In this document: piece after piece, positions 21,415-32,542 of the stretch
Numbering within the stretch: the stretch's first letter is position 1
Layout of the letters: each line of letters opens with the position of its first letter
Source of the DNA: Symsagittifera roscoffensis
Taxonomy: Eukaryota > Xenacoelomorpha > Acoela > Convolutidae
DNA: 64,000 nucleotides
NCBI RefSeq assembly: GCF_963678635.1
Contig: NC_087066.1
Span: 16,861,275-16,925,274 of the forward strand
Direction of reading: 5' to 3'
Position numbers and translations under genes: made by a program
Notes under the pieces: model-generated
What the model was told of the DNA's origin: nothing
Databases searched by the model: none
What the model saw: only the letters and a program-made list of their open reading frames with translations

Positions 21415-22410
21415 CTACCTGGCTTTAAGATATGTCTTCATCACATTTAATTGTCCGCTGATTGTCTCCGGAGCATGGGTGGCGTCCATCATTTTATCAC
21501 ACCATATCTTTTTCAGAGGCGTCGCATCTTGCTCTAAGGGTTCCAAATTGGTATGGACGACCGTAGCATGCGGGAATAATCTAATTGAACGTTTCGACAA
21601 TGCTGTTAACTCAAGCTCATCTGCGGCATTATCAACTACCGTGCCCTCCTCGTCGGAGGTATACCGATCCCTGTCTGGTTCTTGATGCATTTCTCTCTCC
21701 AACCCGCGCTTTTCCCATTCCACTAGCAAGAAATGAATCGCAATCTCCGAGACGTCGGAATTGGAGGTAGTCTCCGACACGTTTTTCCAAGACTGAGACT
21801 CTGACCCATCACTCGAGCTGATGGTGTCTGCATCGCCGCCATCTGATTTGTTCTTGACGTTTCACGACTGCCCGGACAAAATTTTGTCCCTCGTCGTTTT
21901 AACGTGAACTCCTCAGACAAATCATCCTGGCCAGGTCCGATATGACTTGACTCCCCGGACAATTTTTCATCTCCGGATGAACAGTCCGAGCACGGCTCGT
22001 ACTCCTCCCTCGCATCAATGAACTGGACCCTTCTTGCCGAGCTGGATCTTACTTTAACACTGACCTCCTGAGCGGTTTGAGAACCGGTTGCTTGTTGACG
22101 TTCCACATACGAAATCCTCATAAGGACATCTTTCGGTATTCGGTGTCGAGTTCACTAGCTGGTTCACTACCGATCAGCAATCCAGTTCAACATCCCGACT
22201 CCGGGTGGCTACCGGTCTCTTCTCCAACCTTTGCATGGTCTCCATCCATTCATGGACATGCCTTTCAACTTCTCCGTCAAGCAGGTCACGGACTTTCTGC
22301 ATGACATCCGGCGCTACGTTCACCGTCTTATTTAACAGGGCTATGCTGTTGATGCCTAGCCTGGTAAGTTCTTGCTGCACCAGGTTTGAGCAAACTAGCA
22401 AATCCAACAA
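21415..22410 (-). pseudogene. Element 1 RNase H-integrase linker, degraded
   Basis: Overlapping frames 22174-22410, 21723-22121 and 21415-21780 correspond in position and composition to 41020-42109 of element 2. They are acidic, Ser/Glu-rich spacers with KLSGESSH-type motifs and no recognised domain. They separate RNase H from the integrase zinc domain by an unusual ~1.2 kb. Confidence 0.45.
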
Positions 22411-22591
22411 AACCAGATCACCCTTTGCAAACTTTTATCTCAGTAGCTGTTTCAACGGAAAGTTCGGGGTGTCCTGGTATGGGATGCCCAGACTTATCAA
22501 GCCCTGTGGTCAGTGGCAGCTTGTCATAGGTGTCTTTATCCAGAAAGGAAAAACCATCCTTAATTTCGGCCTGGTTCGCTTGCTTCTCTTC

Positions 22592-24114
22592 TCATCGCTC
22601 ATAGAACTCCGTCTTCTTGCTGAGGCTGTCGACAGTCTGGTGCTTGTCACGTGTTCGATGCTCTGTAATCATCTGATAGCCATCAGGACACACGATCCAG
22701 CGACCGATGTAGCTTTGGTCCATCGTATAAGTCTTTAGCCAGGCAAGAGCTCGATTGTCTACGCGCAACTTGAATGGAGCACTCCCTAAGTAGGACTTGT
22801 GATTTTCAGCAGAGGTAATCGCTGCGAACATCTCCGCTTTCGGTGCACCGTATTTCATTTCAATGTCGCTTAGGACTTTACTCCCACAGGCTATTGGCCG
22901 GAGAACAGTCCTTCTGTTCCACTCTTGTTCCTGGTGAAGTATGCCCGATGCCGCAACTACTGTTGCATCTGTCTTTAGCTCAAACATCCCTTTCTCTGTC
23001 GGCACACCGAGGACTGGAGCCTCGCAAAGTTTGCGCTTGATGTTATCAAAAGATGCCTGAGCCTCGTCAGTCCAGCTGAACTTCTTACCCTTATTTCGCA
23101 TCAATTGCTGCATAGATTATATCTTATCAGCATACCCTTTGATAAACTCTCGTTAGTAATAAACAAATCCGAGAAAACTCATCAATTTCGTGTCGGTCTT
23201 CAATACCTTCCAACTCAGTACTGCTTGAAACGCTTCAGGATCTGGTCTGACTCAGTGTTTATCTACAAGACGACCCAGATACTTGATTGAGCCTCTCAGG
23301 ATTTCGCACTTGGAAGTTTACATTTCAGGCCGGCCTGTTTCATGCAAGTAAAGACCTCGTCCAGTCTCTCTATATGGTCCTCCAGGGTTGGTGTCCTCCA
23401 GGATCTCCAGGATCTCCACGTCATCAACGTAACACCTTATGAGGTTCCCATGTTTTTTAGCACATTTGTGAGTGTCTGGGCCATTAATCGTTGAAATGCA
23501 GCCGTCGCATTGCATATTCCACGGCATCCATTTCCACTGGAACAGTCCCAGCTCACATGCAAAGCCCGTTTTCTCTCGATCCTGTTTTCTGAGGGGCACT
23601 TGCCAGAACGCAGAGCCCAAATCCAACGTCGTGAAGAATTTTGCGTCTCCCAACTTGGAGAGGCTTTCATCGATGCGGGGAATCGGGTATGCGTCCTTTA
23701 TCGTTACCACGTTCAAGTAACGGAAATCACAACAAAATTTTTCTGGTTTGCCATGACTACGCCGCAAGCCCACGGGGACTTCGACGGTTAAATCATGTCG
23801 TATTCCATTAACATCTCAATCTCTTTCCTGCATGCATCCGACTTGTGTGGGGTCATTCTCCTAGCTCCCTACCTGTGAGGTACCGAACACTCTTCTATCT
23901 CTATTTCATGTTCTTCAAAATTGCAGCAACCTATGTCAGCTTTATGCTTCGAAAAAACGTCCGCGTTCCGATTGAACACTGCTCTAAGAGAGTCCAGTTC
24001 CTTATCCGATATTTTGCCTGTTAGGTGTTCTATCTCAGGTTGGAATGGTTTATTTGCTGCTAATTCTATGTCTGCTGGTCTCTCAGGGAGATTCGAGCGC
24101 CGGGGACAGCCCAT
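22592..24114 (-). pseudogene. Element 1 reverse transcriptase and RNase H, degraded
   Basis: RT core fragments: FCCDFRYLNVVTIKDAYPIP, TLDLGSAFWQVPL (first catalytic Asp) and RCYVDDVEI (catalytic DD pair) in 23318-23773. RNase H is in 22592-23113, with TDATVVAASGILHQEQEW, EMKYGAPKAEMFA and LRVDNRALAWLKTY. This copy keeps SYIGRWIV, where element 2 has a stop at the Trp. A frame break between 23113 and 23318 removes the thumb. The upstream frame 23869-24114 is the linker from protease, with FNRNADVFSKHKADIGCC, the usual Gypsy RT lead-in. Confidence 0.8.
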
Positions 24115-24247
24115 CGCTTGTCTCTGATTTCATGGAAAACACTTTCTTACGAGACTTCAATTCAATTATTCTTTTCAGTATACAATCTTGGTTAGCATGT
24201 AATGAACACTCCGTTACTTTAAACTTCTTAAAGTTCTCCAAACTCTG

Positions 24248-25484
24248 CTAGTTTGTATTTAGAGGCAACGCATAGCCAAGCTTCTTTCCTCGTTGTATCG
24301 TCACTGTTGCTGCCTGTAGGCTCAACATCACAATCACACACAGTCCGTTCTGAGTGAGTGAGAAGCTTCTTCCTAAAATAGCCGAGCTCTTATTGTTTGG
24401 GTTTAGTAACAACAGACACACACTGTTTTTGTTACTGAGTTCATTCAAATCCCTCACACTAAACGTCGGTATTGCATCTTGATTTGTTTTCAACCTTACC
24501 TTACGATTTAGTAAAGTTGGCATGTTTGCTCGGTTAATCAGGATTTTATTAACGAGTTTCTTTTCATAATTCCTCTCTGTATCCTTGATCCGTATCAACC
24601 AGTCGTTAAGGTCGATTGTGACGGCAAAGTTGCGCAAGAAGTCTCGTCCTAGGATGAACTGGTCGGACTCGTCAAGGCTTTGGACAAACAGAAAACTCAT
24701 CCAAAGATGCCTTCCTCCTAGCTGCAGCGAGATGATGGGAGTTCTACCAGCCATAAAGACTGCGCGCTGATTGTCCGCTGCCAGTCTGATATTAGTCGGT
24801 ATCAGATCCAACCTGTCGGAGCCCATGTCAATCCAGGTGCTTATGGGCATGACACTGACCACCGCTCCGGTGTCAAACAGTCCTTTCACGGAGAGTTGTT
24901 TGCCCTGCACTTCAAAACGTGTGCTGCCAGATCGCCTTCACAGCCTATGTGGACCGAATTCTGCTCGAGCATGGCATTATGTCCAATTTGCCGCACCTTA
25001 AGTTCTTCTCGACCGATGTAGATTCGGCTTGGTCACTTGCATTGGTCAAGTGAGCTTTCGTGTAAAAATTTATGCCATCCACGTTCACCAGGATCGGGTA
25101 TGGGCCATAGACTTCTATATAATGTCCATCTACTCTCATTAGTTTCTGCCCTTCTGTCGTGAGTAACGCTCTCACGGCCCTAGAATCAAATTTAAGTTCT
25201 TTTTCTCCCAAGTAATCTGCATAGATGTACAGGTGTGCCAGCGTGATCTCAGACAGTTCAACCAAATTTCTTACTACCTGATGATCTGCGACCAAGATTG
25301 TTGAGATTATTTCCCCTCTCTTTTCATGCCGAAGGTCTTCCCTGAGATTACATCCAACTTCAGACCCCGTTTCTTGGGTTTCTGGTTGTCCTTTCGCTGT
25401 CATCTCTAGGATATCAAGTTTCACGCGCAGCTCTGAGTTTTCCAGTTCAGACCTCACCCACTGTTCAACTTCTTTTGTGGCCAA
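24248..25484 (-). pseudogene. Element 1 retropepsin-like protease and upstream domain
   Basis: The frame 24248-24910 (220 aa) has the aspartic protease motif LFDTGAVVSVM and the second-lobe signature DQFILGRDFLRNFAV, plus the hydrophobic AGRTPIISLQLGG strand. It is one of the better-preserved parts of element 1. The adjoining frame 24945-25484 carries the region before protease (YADYLGEKELKF, RALLTTEGQKLMRV, YGPYPILVNVDG), which matches 44400-44859 in element 2. Expected role: maturation of Gag-Pol. Confidence 0.75.
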
Positions 25485-25689
25485 CTATTGCTGAACATTC
25501 TGTAGTGCGGTCCGAATCCACTTTGAGGCCATAATCTACTTTGAGCGCACTAGCAGACTCAGCTTCCAGGCTCGATGAAATCGTGTCATCAGGCAAGATC
25601 TTGATTTTTTTAGTCGTGAATGTGCCTTATGTCACTTCTTTCTTCCGCGACTCAGCTTCGTTCATTAGCCTTGCTCGACTAGCCTTGAT

Positions 25690-27078
25690 TCCTGATAGCG
25701 CCTCTTCATGGCGGGGGTGCTTCGCGTCTGCCACTGCATGCCAGAACTGAGTGCAGTCCGATTTAACATATCATTCCAGATTGCAAAAGAAGCACCTCGG
25801 TCCATACTTCATTATGAGCCCTCTCATATATTTTTCGTGGTCCTCGTTGGTTGCGCCAACATCGTCAAGAAAGTAACCAATCGCTTTCATGTTGTGTTTA
25901 TAAGTGGAACAGGCTGACACGTGATGGTGCAGCAAACAACAATTAGCGCAAGGCCTCCTTTTGTCCTTGTTGTCACGGCTCGTACCAACAAAAACTTGTG
26001 CCGGAGTTCATTCCGCTGTAGTTGCAGTATTTGTTGTAGCAATTTTGAGCCCTTGATTTGATGGGCAGATACTAGCGTGATTTAATGCGCAAACCATCAG
26101 GTGTTGGCACGGAGTCTGCTGACAAGGTAAAGTGTGTGGCCAGCATGGTTTTCAGTTCATCACTCTTTACTCCATCCATGAACTTCGAGGCTTTGGCCAA
26201 ATTCCGTTCCGAGATCCGCTCGCCGGGATTATTTCTTCTTCTGAGCAGCTCGACGTCATCCAAAAACTTGCCGATCATCTCTTTGTCTTCTCTTTTCAAA
26301 TTTCACCATGGCCTGATGCCCCTGTTCACCCGAGTCAAAACGATTCAGCAAGATGTTGAAGATTTTGCGGGCACTGTCTTGTTCATTTGTCCTTTTCGCC
26401 ATCAGACAGCCCAGGGCCGTGCCCTCTAAGTTATCCGTCAGCGCGCTAAATTCGTGTTTCTTGGTGAGGTTCTCTTCCTCAAAATGCAACTTCATCAACT
26501 CTATCCAGTAATCAATACAGCAGCCTGACTCGTCCCTGTACGACTTCGGTTTCTTTCGTGTCCTTCGTGACCTCTCTCCTCTCTCAGTAGACGTCGGGAA
26601 TTTAGTAATAAACGTCTCAAGAGACCTGTTTAAAGCTCAACCAATGAAGCGTACACAGTAGTGTCATGTGAGACGGTGGTAAAATCTGGTACTGATTTGA
26701 CATGCGGCGCCGTGGGCAAGCGTGCCCCCGATGTGGCATCCGCTTCTGGCGTGATTGTAATCGTCCAGTCTGCCCTCGACGGGCCTGCCGTACATGTCTT
26801 CTTATGGTTAGGCTCATAACTCGTTCTTGATCTCGGTGGAGCCTCCGCATGACCGTGGGCTCCAGATCTTTCAGTCGCCTGACGCGAGTCCTCCATTGGA
26901 CCGGAACGATTCTCTCGGTTGCTGTTTCTTTCTGCTGACTCCTTGGTTTCTCCGCAAGGCACTGATCGGTGTTCTGAAACAACTGGGCCTGATCCCTTCT
27001 CGCTTGAGACTTCGCGTCTTTAAGCTCGTCTCTCAGTCTTTCATAGCCTTTTTGAGCCCTTTCTTCAACTCGAACCAT
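25690..27078 (-). pseudogene. Element 1 gag, degraded
   Basis: Right to left: a charged helical N-terminus (27078 to about 26630, two frames); a capsid region (26256-26498) with NLEGTALGCLMAKR, ILLNRFDSGEQGHQAM and FEKRRQRDD, typical of the Ty3/Gypsy retrotransposon gag domain; and its continuation (26072-26299) with KFLDDVELLRRR. Near 25720-25810 is a nucleocapsid knuckle remnant RCFFCNLE whose next codon is a stop and whose His is lost. Equivalent intact-looking parts are at 44880-47278. Confidence 0.65.
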
Positions 27079-27239
27079 TCTCTTGTTTATTGAAATTCTT
27101 CAAGGCCTGTCATTACGCTGGCAAGCATGCCACTAACATCACTGGTAGTTCCCAACACTGGTGTAAGTCATAGTGACGATGACGTCAATTGAGGTTGCAG
27201 CCTGATGCTCGATGATGCACCACCCTTCTGTGTGCACAT

Positions 27240-27445
27240 GTTCAAGATGGTCCCTCCAAATTTTCACTAAGGAGGGTTGTTAAAGGTCTTAAGTCACTTC
27301 GGAGGGTTACTTCGGAGGGTTACTAGAACACTTAGCTTACTCCGGAGGGTTACCTGGGAGGGTACCTTAAACAACTAAGTTGCTTCGGAGGGTCAAAAGA
27401 GGTTTAATACGCTCCGGAGGGTTACTTCGGCGGAGGGTTACCTCA
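27240..27445. repeat. Degenerate short repeats (ggagggttac) in element 1 leader
   Basis: About eight copies of ggagggt, mostly as cttcggagggttac or ctccggagggttac, at irregular spacing. They sit just upstream of gag, the same position in which element 2 carries its 15-bp minisatellite. Confidence 0.75.
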
Positions 27446-28391
27446 AATATCCGAAATTTAAAATTTAGCTTCAAAGGGGTCTCCAGCTAGTGTTAAAATG
27501 AGTCAAAACCGGCCAATTTTAAGCTGTGAGTTCATTTGAACTATCTCAGAAGGTTCCCAAAACTTAGAAAAACAAGTGTTTTTACCGCGATAAAGCCTCC
27601 GATTGCGGTCTAGCTTGCTTAAAACTAGATTCGTTGACCCGGTCAACCTACCCAGTACGATAAAAACGTGGTTTTATAACAATTTCTGCGTCGACTTATG
27701 GTACCGATCGGTTTGTTAGTCTTTGAGAAATCAACAAAAACGCGTTTGCTTAATTGGCCTTTTTCCACTGCCTATTTGGTTCTCAGAGACTTTTTTTGCA
27801 ATTCTTGCCAAAAGTGCTTAAAAATATTCAAACAAAGGCAACATCCCTGTACAGTAATGGAAAAATGCAAAAAAAAACAGGATCAAAATTGGTTTGGAAA
27901 CAAAAATTTAGCCAAAAACTATCAAAATTGGACCCTCCGATTTCTTCTTTTTCCAATCTATAAGTGTTTAGCTCTATCCGCTGAGCTATTCAGAGGGTTA
28001 CAGAAAAAAATTATTCTTGCAACTGAGCTCGTTGTGCCAGCAGGCTCATAACGCAAAATTTTTTATAACTTTAACTCTAAAAACTCAAAAATTCTATCCT
28101 CTAAGATCCTACCGAGTCTTTTTCCGCGCGGTTTCTTTAGTTAGGGGGCTGAGAAGTTTTTTGTTATATTTAAAACTTGGGTATACAAAATTTTTTGGGT
28201 TAAAAAGTTGTTCAAAAATTGGTATACATCCACAAGTTTAGGGTGTTTTTCGGGTCTAATTGGGAAATAAGTAATATATAATAAGAATCATAATTTATTA
28301 GAAGTCCTTAATCAAAAAAAAAATTTTCTCCTTTACACAAAAACACCCGAATAAAGACCCTTAACTCGGAAATTTGCAATTGATGGAGACT
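27446..28391. other. Element 1 leader, noncoding
   Basis: AT-rich leader between the short repeats and the primer-binding site. Apart from the tRNA-like sequence at 27932-27998 I see no feature and no coding frame worth calling. Confidence 0.5.
27932..27998 (-). other. tRNA-like remnant (intact D-arm/A-box, no T-arm)
   Basis: The minus strand contains TAGCTCAGCGGATAGAGC, a near-perfect tRNA D-arm and A-box. It is flanked by ACCCTC on the 5' side and GAGGGT ~60 bases later, which can pair as an acceptor-like stem. No B-box GTTCRANNC is present at the expected place and the anticodon arm does not fold well. A functional tRNA gene is therefore unlikely; a tRNA-derived fragment or chance resemblance remains. 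Confidence 0.35.
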
Positions 28392-28408
28392 ACAACCGGA
28401 CCGCGCCA
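28392..28408 (-). other. Element 1 primer-binding site
   Basis: The minus strand reads TGGCGCGGTCCGGTTGT two bases after a CACA end. The arrangement is the same as in the BEL element (TGGCGCC) and element 2 (TGGCGCT). It marks the inner end of the 5' LTR of element 1. Confidence 0.55.
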
Positions 28409-28410
28409 AT

Positions 28411-28614
28411 TGTGTCCCCCACCACTTAAATTTTAATGAAATAAAACCCGAACGACCCTACGATTGCGTTAACTATACCCAACAGTCTGTTGCCTCCTGT
28501 TGAGTTGGAACATGTCGGTCAGCTTGCCATTCTACCCTCCGGTCACAGGCAAAATCATCATTAACGTGCTTAAATACTCAAACAACACTCCAGGGAGAGT
28601 ACTTAACCAACCAC
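28411..28614 (-). repeat. Element 1 5' LTR, inner part
   Basis: Starts TGTGTCCCCC on the plus strand next to the primer-binding site and runs to the boundary of element 2's LTR at 28615. The rest of this LTR is proposed to be 51281-51821 on the far side of element 2. Confidence 0.45.
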
Positions 28615-29463
28615 TGAAACACTCGATCTTTCGGTCAGTGTAACAGTCGCCTACTTCGGTCACATATGAGGCTTAAGAAGAATAGGCCCTATAACCATTG
28701 GCTCAAGAGTCAGGGACACTATCTCTCGTGTTTTTCTACCTCAAAACGGTCGGAGCCAATTCGGTTTGCTTGCGACATGAGACTAAAAACCCGTTACAGC
28801 TTAAAGGCCGATACCAAAAGACCCCCCCCACTCTAGAAAATAAGAACGTCCCCATACTTAGGTCTCAAAATACCCAAAATACACGAACGCCGTTAAAAAC
28901 AGGGTCGGAACAATCCCCACAGTTACTTTTTATTAGACAGCGAACTTTGATCCATTTCAGATGGATCAACCTAAAACTCTCCTTACCTCAACATAACAAT
29001 CATGAAACACACTCGAGAAAACTAAATTGGGTACTCACATATCAGCACACTCAAGAACATTTCAACAAGGGAAATAAGTTTTGACTCAAGAATTGAAGTT
29101 TTGGTCTGAACCATTGGGACACCCCAGCTGTCCACCTTTCCACTGAGGGTTCACTCTAGTTCAGCTCGAATAAATGTATTCTTCTTTCGCAATTGTTTCT
29201 TGTCCTATTTCAGGATAAGACGGCTCTACTCGCGTTTATTTTGTATCTGGAAATTGCGAAAAGCAATTTCCCGCTGCTTTTTCAAGTAGTTTCCCGCGAT
29301 TGTAAATCGGATGTTCTGTTCTTCTATTTCTGGGATTTTCAGTTTTCGCGAGAAAGTTGAGCATGACAGGCTCCATTCGAATATCTGAAAAATAAGTTTC
29401 CTCCCAAAATTACGTAGTTTGTGTTCCTCAAGGTCAACCTTCCAGATATGACCGACTGGCACA
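28615..29463 (-). repeat. Element 2 3' LTR
   Basis: 849 bp. Plus strand begins TGAAACACT and ends GACTGGCACA, i.e. TG...CA. It matches 50380-51280 along its length. Relative to the other copy it has ~14 extra bases near 28624 and lacks an ~80-bp segment present at about 50808-50880. Confidence 0.85.
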
Positions 29464-30089
29464 TACTCCCCGGACTCAAGATCGATGTCCTCATCGCGAG
29501 TTGCCGCCTGCCAGTGAGTCCCCAGAATACCGAGTGTTGCTCTAGATACAGTGCCAGTGGTCATTTACAGAAGTTTGCAGCAGAATTAAGTTTATCTACA
29601 TCCCAAAATTCACCACTATATAAAATTGTCACACTATCGCTGATCAGCAACCAAAATTTTTATATACCTGCGCCTTAAATATCCGCTTTTGAAGCTTATG
29701 ATTAAAATTTCTTTTGTCCTATCCGATCAGGAAATTGTCATGCAACATTTCGATTTATATAATAACTATAGCATATTAAAAACAACACTTTGTTTCGTTA
29801 AAATTTCTTTTCCGTGACCTCGGATTTTATCTGAGTTCACACTCGAGCCCCTTCCTTTCCCTCTCAAGACTCAAGAAACCCACATTGAGCTCCCTGCTCA
29901 ATTCGTATTCCTAGCTTTCGAAGTGGTAGGACCTGATGAATTTGACACCGTGATCTGCCTTAGTAGCGCTTCCTCATCATCAGAGCTGATCACAATTTCT
30001 TCCCATGCTCTCAATTGTTCGAAGGATATATTCCACTCTTTTTACTCCTGTAACCTCGTTGCCTGATTCGGTAAACCTTTCGTTTTCAA
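29464..30089 (-). other. Element 2 polypurine tract and 3' untranslated segment
   Basis: Adjoining the LTR, the minus strand reads GAGTCCGGGGAGTA (29464-29477), the expected plus-strand primer. The remaining ~610 bp up to the stop of the last cargo ORF hold no coding frame I can support. Confidence 0.6.
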
Positions 30090-30976
30090 CTACCTGTTCA
30101 AGCAAAAGGAATTGTGCAGGCTCAAGCTCACTTTCTTCGCCAAGTCTTCTTCCAGTATCGACTCTCTTGCTTTGGTATTATCTCTAGGCACCCTACCGAC
30201 TCTCTTCCAACCTGTTGTGATCGCCTTTCGATGGGTCAGCAGAGGTCTCTTGAAGGCTTCCGGGCCTATCTCCGCCAGGAACTGTCGATATTCCTTCTGG
30301 TATTTCTTCATGTGATCCTTCGTCGCTATGTACAACCAAGATGTCAACGTCGCTCGAAACCACGGAAAGAACCTTATGCGGCTCCATACGTGCCTGACTT
30401 CCATTGGTATGGCAAATACCTTGCATACAGTCTCAAACAACTCAAGTCTCCTGCTGTAATCTTCGAACCCCTATACTTCGTTACATTCTCTTCGATCCAT
30501 CGTAACGCCAACATCGTACTTACTACCAAGATGGTCACCTTCTGCTGATGATCGGGTAACCCGATTGACCGAATTTTCTCTACATCCCACACTAAGCAAA
30601 AGTTTGCACGCTCCGGGTACCACACTGTCTGTGCCAAGCAGTGGCATGGGCAATCCCCAGGTGTAATTTCTATGCTTCGAAGATTGTGTTCCCCCGAGGC
30701 TTCCACCAGATGCTCCAGTTCCATCATCTTCTCGTGCACCACATCATCTTCCTCCGGCGCTGGGACATTACCCATCGGCTTCCCGATGACATTCTGTCTC
30801 CCAAAATTGCTCCTAATTTCGTCTCCTAAGCTCAAGAGTTCTTCTCCCCAGATTTCACTCATGTCATCTCTTTGTGCCCTCTGCACCGTTCCCAGGATCT
30901 TCCTCAACAGTCTGTGTGAATGATGCGACATTCGAGTCAGCCGTATGCACTTGGGTACCGAGAAGGCCTTATCCAC
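30090..30976 (-). pseudogene. Cargo ORF K/L: terminal cargo protein, frameshifted
   Basis: Frames 30374-30976 and 30090-30440 join by a frameshift near 30430-30460. Their counterpart in element 1 (17861-18331) stays open across the same point. Features: an N-terminal helical part with HRLLRKILGTVQRAQ, then MMELEHLVEASGEH, a Cys cluster GDCPCHCL followed by PERANFCLVWD, a hydrophobic segment VTILVVSTMLALRWIEENVT that could be membrane-spanning or buried, and a basic and aromatic C-terminus with FFPWFRATLTSWLY. No family recognised. Conserved in both elements, it is the best-supported cargo gene besides macrodomain and SGNH. Confidence 0.6.
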
Positions 30977-30985
30977 TAGTATCCA

Positions 30986-31543
30986 TTAGCTGGATACCTC
31001 CACCATTGCCATGTGCAATGGAGAATGGCTCCCACATACGTTGGCCATTACTGATCCCACCAAAGACTTTGCATTTACCGGAAGGCCATAAACTTCGCTC
31101 ACTGGAAATCCCATCTCCGCCTCTAGACCAATTTTCCATCCTCTGATATGTTTCTGGGTGGTTTGCAACGCCCCTGGCCACGAGTCTACGCTCAACGCCG
31201 TCACCAAATGGTGTTCAGACTCCAGCATCTCCAATGATTGCAGACTACACATTCTAGAGAAGAACCCCAGCGCCGTTGCTATATTCACTTTGGTGTTCGT
31301 ATAACACTCAGCCATAATCTGCATCTCGCTCTTCTCTCTTTCTGTTATATCACCAAACCAAGTGAATAGGTCTTCTCCCTGAAAAGATTGTATTCTGACG
31401 CATGATCGTCCATCACAGGTGTTCCCTCCGCCTCCACACGTCAAGTCAAGACAGCTACCAGATTCCAACTTCTTTACTGATCCCAGCTTACTCGTTGTTC
31501 CGCCCGACTCTTTACTCTGTGGTAGGATTAATTTGTGTATCAC
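30986..31543 (-). CDS. Cargo ORF J: unknown protein, 185 aa
   Basis: Minus-strand ORF directly upstream of ORF K. It contains a Gly/Cys-rich segment CLDLTCGGGGNTCDGRSC, which looks like a small disulphide or zinc cluster, followed by EDLFTWFGDITEREKSEM and a mixed alpha/beta-looking C-terminus. It abuts ORF I (stop at 31547) with almost no gap, which fits one decayed long frame or tightly packed ORFs. Function not recognised; the extent is provisional because the neighbouring frames are frameshifted. Confidence 0.5.
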   Translation of the reverse strand: MIHKLILPQSKESGGTTSKLGSVKKLESGSCLDLTCGGGGNTCDGRSCVRIQSFQGEDLFTWFGDITEREKSEMQIMAECYTNTKVNIATALGFFSRMCSLQSLEMLESEHHLVTALSVDSWPGALQTTQKHIRGWKIGLEAEMGFPVSEVYGLPVNAKSLVGSVMANVCGSHSPLHMAMVEVSS

Positions 31544-31546
31544 GTC

Positions 31547-32542
31547 CTACGTTCCCAGATCGTCATCTTTTGTCGGTGTTAGCCTTACTCGTTCCGTGAC
31601 TACTTCAATCAAGCCCGCATGGTGATGGGGACACCAGGAAGGTCTCAGCAATTTCCAAACCGTTACCAAATTCGTAGTCATCATGCCATTTCCATTTCCC
31701 ATTCTCAATTCTACTGTTTTGCTCGAGCGCGGCACGCTTATCACCTTTGGCGTCGCCTCAAGTAGCAGGCCCAGGTTCGGTTTCATCCTTTCCATTGGAT
31801 CGATTACGATTATCTTCTCCGTCCAAAATTTCAAGAGCTCCGCCACCTCATGATTCCTGTAAGCGCTCGGGGCTTCTGAATGCAAGAAAAGATTATACGC
31901 TATTCCCATCACTCCAGACACGTATTGGTACTCTCCCTTTTTATTGGATCTCGCGTAACCTTCAGTCAAGGCTAAGTTGCGATGCACATCATGCCTCTCT
32001 TCAATTTTCTTGTTGTGGAATCTTCGTATCTCATCAAGTTTTCTATGATTCTCTAGGGATTGCCTCGAGTCATCCTCCTTCTCGATTCCCGTACTCTGGT
32101 ACACGTTCAGTATGACGGTGGAGACTCTTCTCTCCATGGTTTTGCTCCCCATGGCCTTCTGATGACACGCTTGGACGGTGCTATTGTTCATTACGGACAT
32201 TATCCACCTCAAGAAACAAGTGGCATCTTTTCTTCTCGCCAGGCTCAGACCGGAGTTGTCCCTCGCGGCGTGTTGTACCAGCATCTGATAGACTTCCAGG
32301 TTTTTATTGCCTAACTTCAATTTGTCACACGAAGTCAAGACCTCCAACTCTATTCCCACTAGGCTCCACGCGAACATCAGTTGTCCCGCGGTTCTGACGA
32401 AGGGATTCGCCATCAGAGGCAATGCTGATGAAGGTTTTCTCATCGCCTCCTCAAAATAATCCCGCAACAGGCTCTGCCAAGTTCGCTTTAGCTGACTTCC
32501 AATTCCAGCTTGTTGATTTCGGCTTTCTGTTGAGTAGCCCAA
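31547..32542 (-). CDS. Cargo ORF I: unknown protein, 331 aa
   Basis: Longest unassigned cargo frame. It is predominantly helical and charged, with LKRTWQSLLRDYFEEAMRK near the start, GQLMFAWSLVGIELEVLTSC, CFLRWIMSVMNNSTVQACHQ, a basic helix KLDEIRRFHNKKIEERHDV, then YVSGVMGIAYNLFLHSEA and EVAELLKFWTEKI. No known domain recognised. It overlaps ORF H in another frame around 32490-32540, which suggests that the two were one protein before a frameshift. Confidence 0.55.
   Translation of the reverse strand: MGYSTESRNQQAGIGSQLKRTWQSLLRDYFEEAMRKPSSALPLMANPFVRTAGQLMFAWSLVGIELEVLTSCDKLKLGNKNLEVYQMLVQHAARDNSGLSLARRKDATCFLRWIMSVMNNSTVQACHQKAMGSKTMERRVSTVILNVYQSTGIEKEDDSRQSLENHRKLDEIRRFHNKKIEERHDVHRNLALTEGYARSNKKGEYQYVSGVMGIAYNLFLHSEAPSAYRNHEVAELLKFWTEKIIVIDPMERMKPNLGLLLEATPKVISVPRSSKTVELRMGNGNGMMTTNLVTVWKLLRPSWCPHHHAGLIEVVTERVRLTPTKDDDLGT

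Larger units (their letters stand above)
16480..28614 (-). mobile_element. Element 1: degenerate Gypsy-type LTR retrotransposon
   Basis: On the minus strand, right to left: part of a 5' LTR (28411-28614), a primer-binding site, a ~1.3-kb leader, gag, protease, RT, RNase H, integrase, macrodomain, an SGNH fragment, a terminal cargo ORF, a 3' untranslated segment, a polypurine tract and 3' LTR sequence ending at 16716. Each domain aligns with its counterpart in element 2 but is broken by more frameshifts, stops and deletions, so it is older. Relative to element 2 most of the cargo is missing. The element appears to have been interrupted in its 5' LTR by element 2. Confidence 0.75.
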
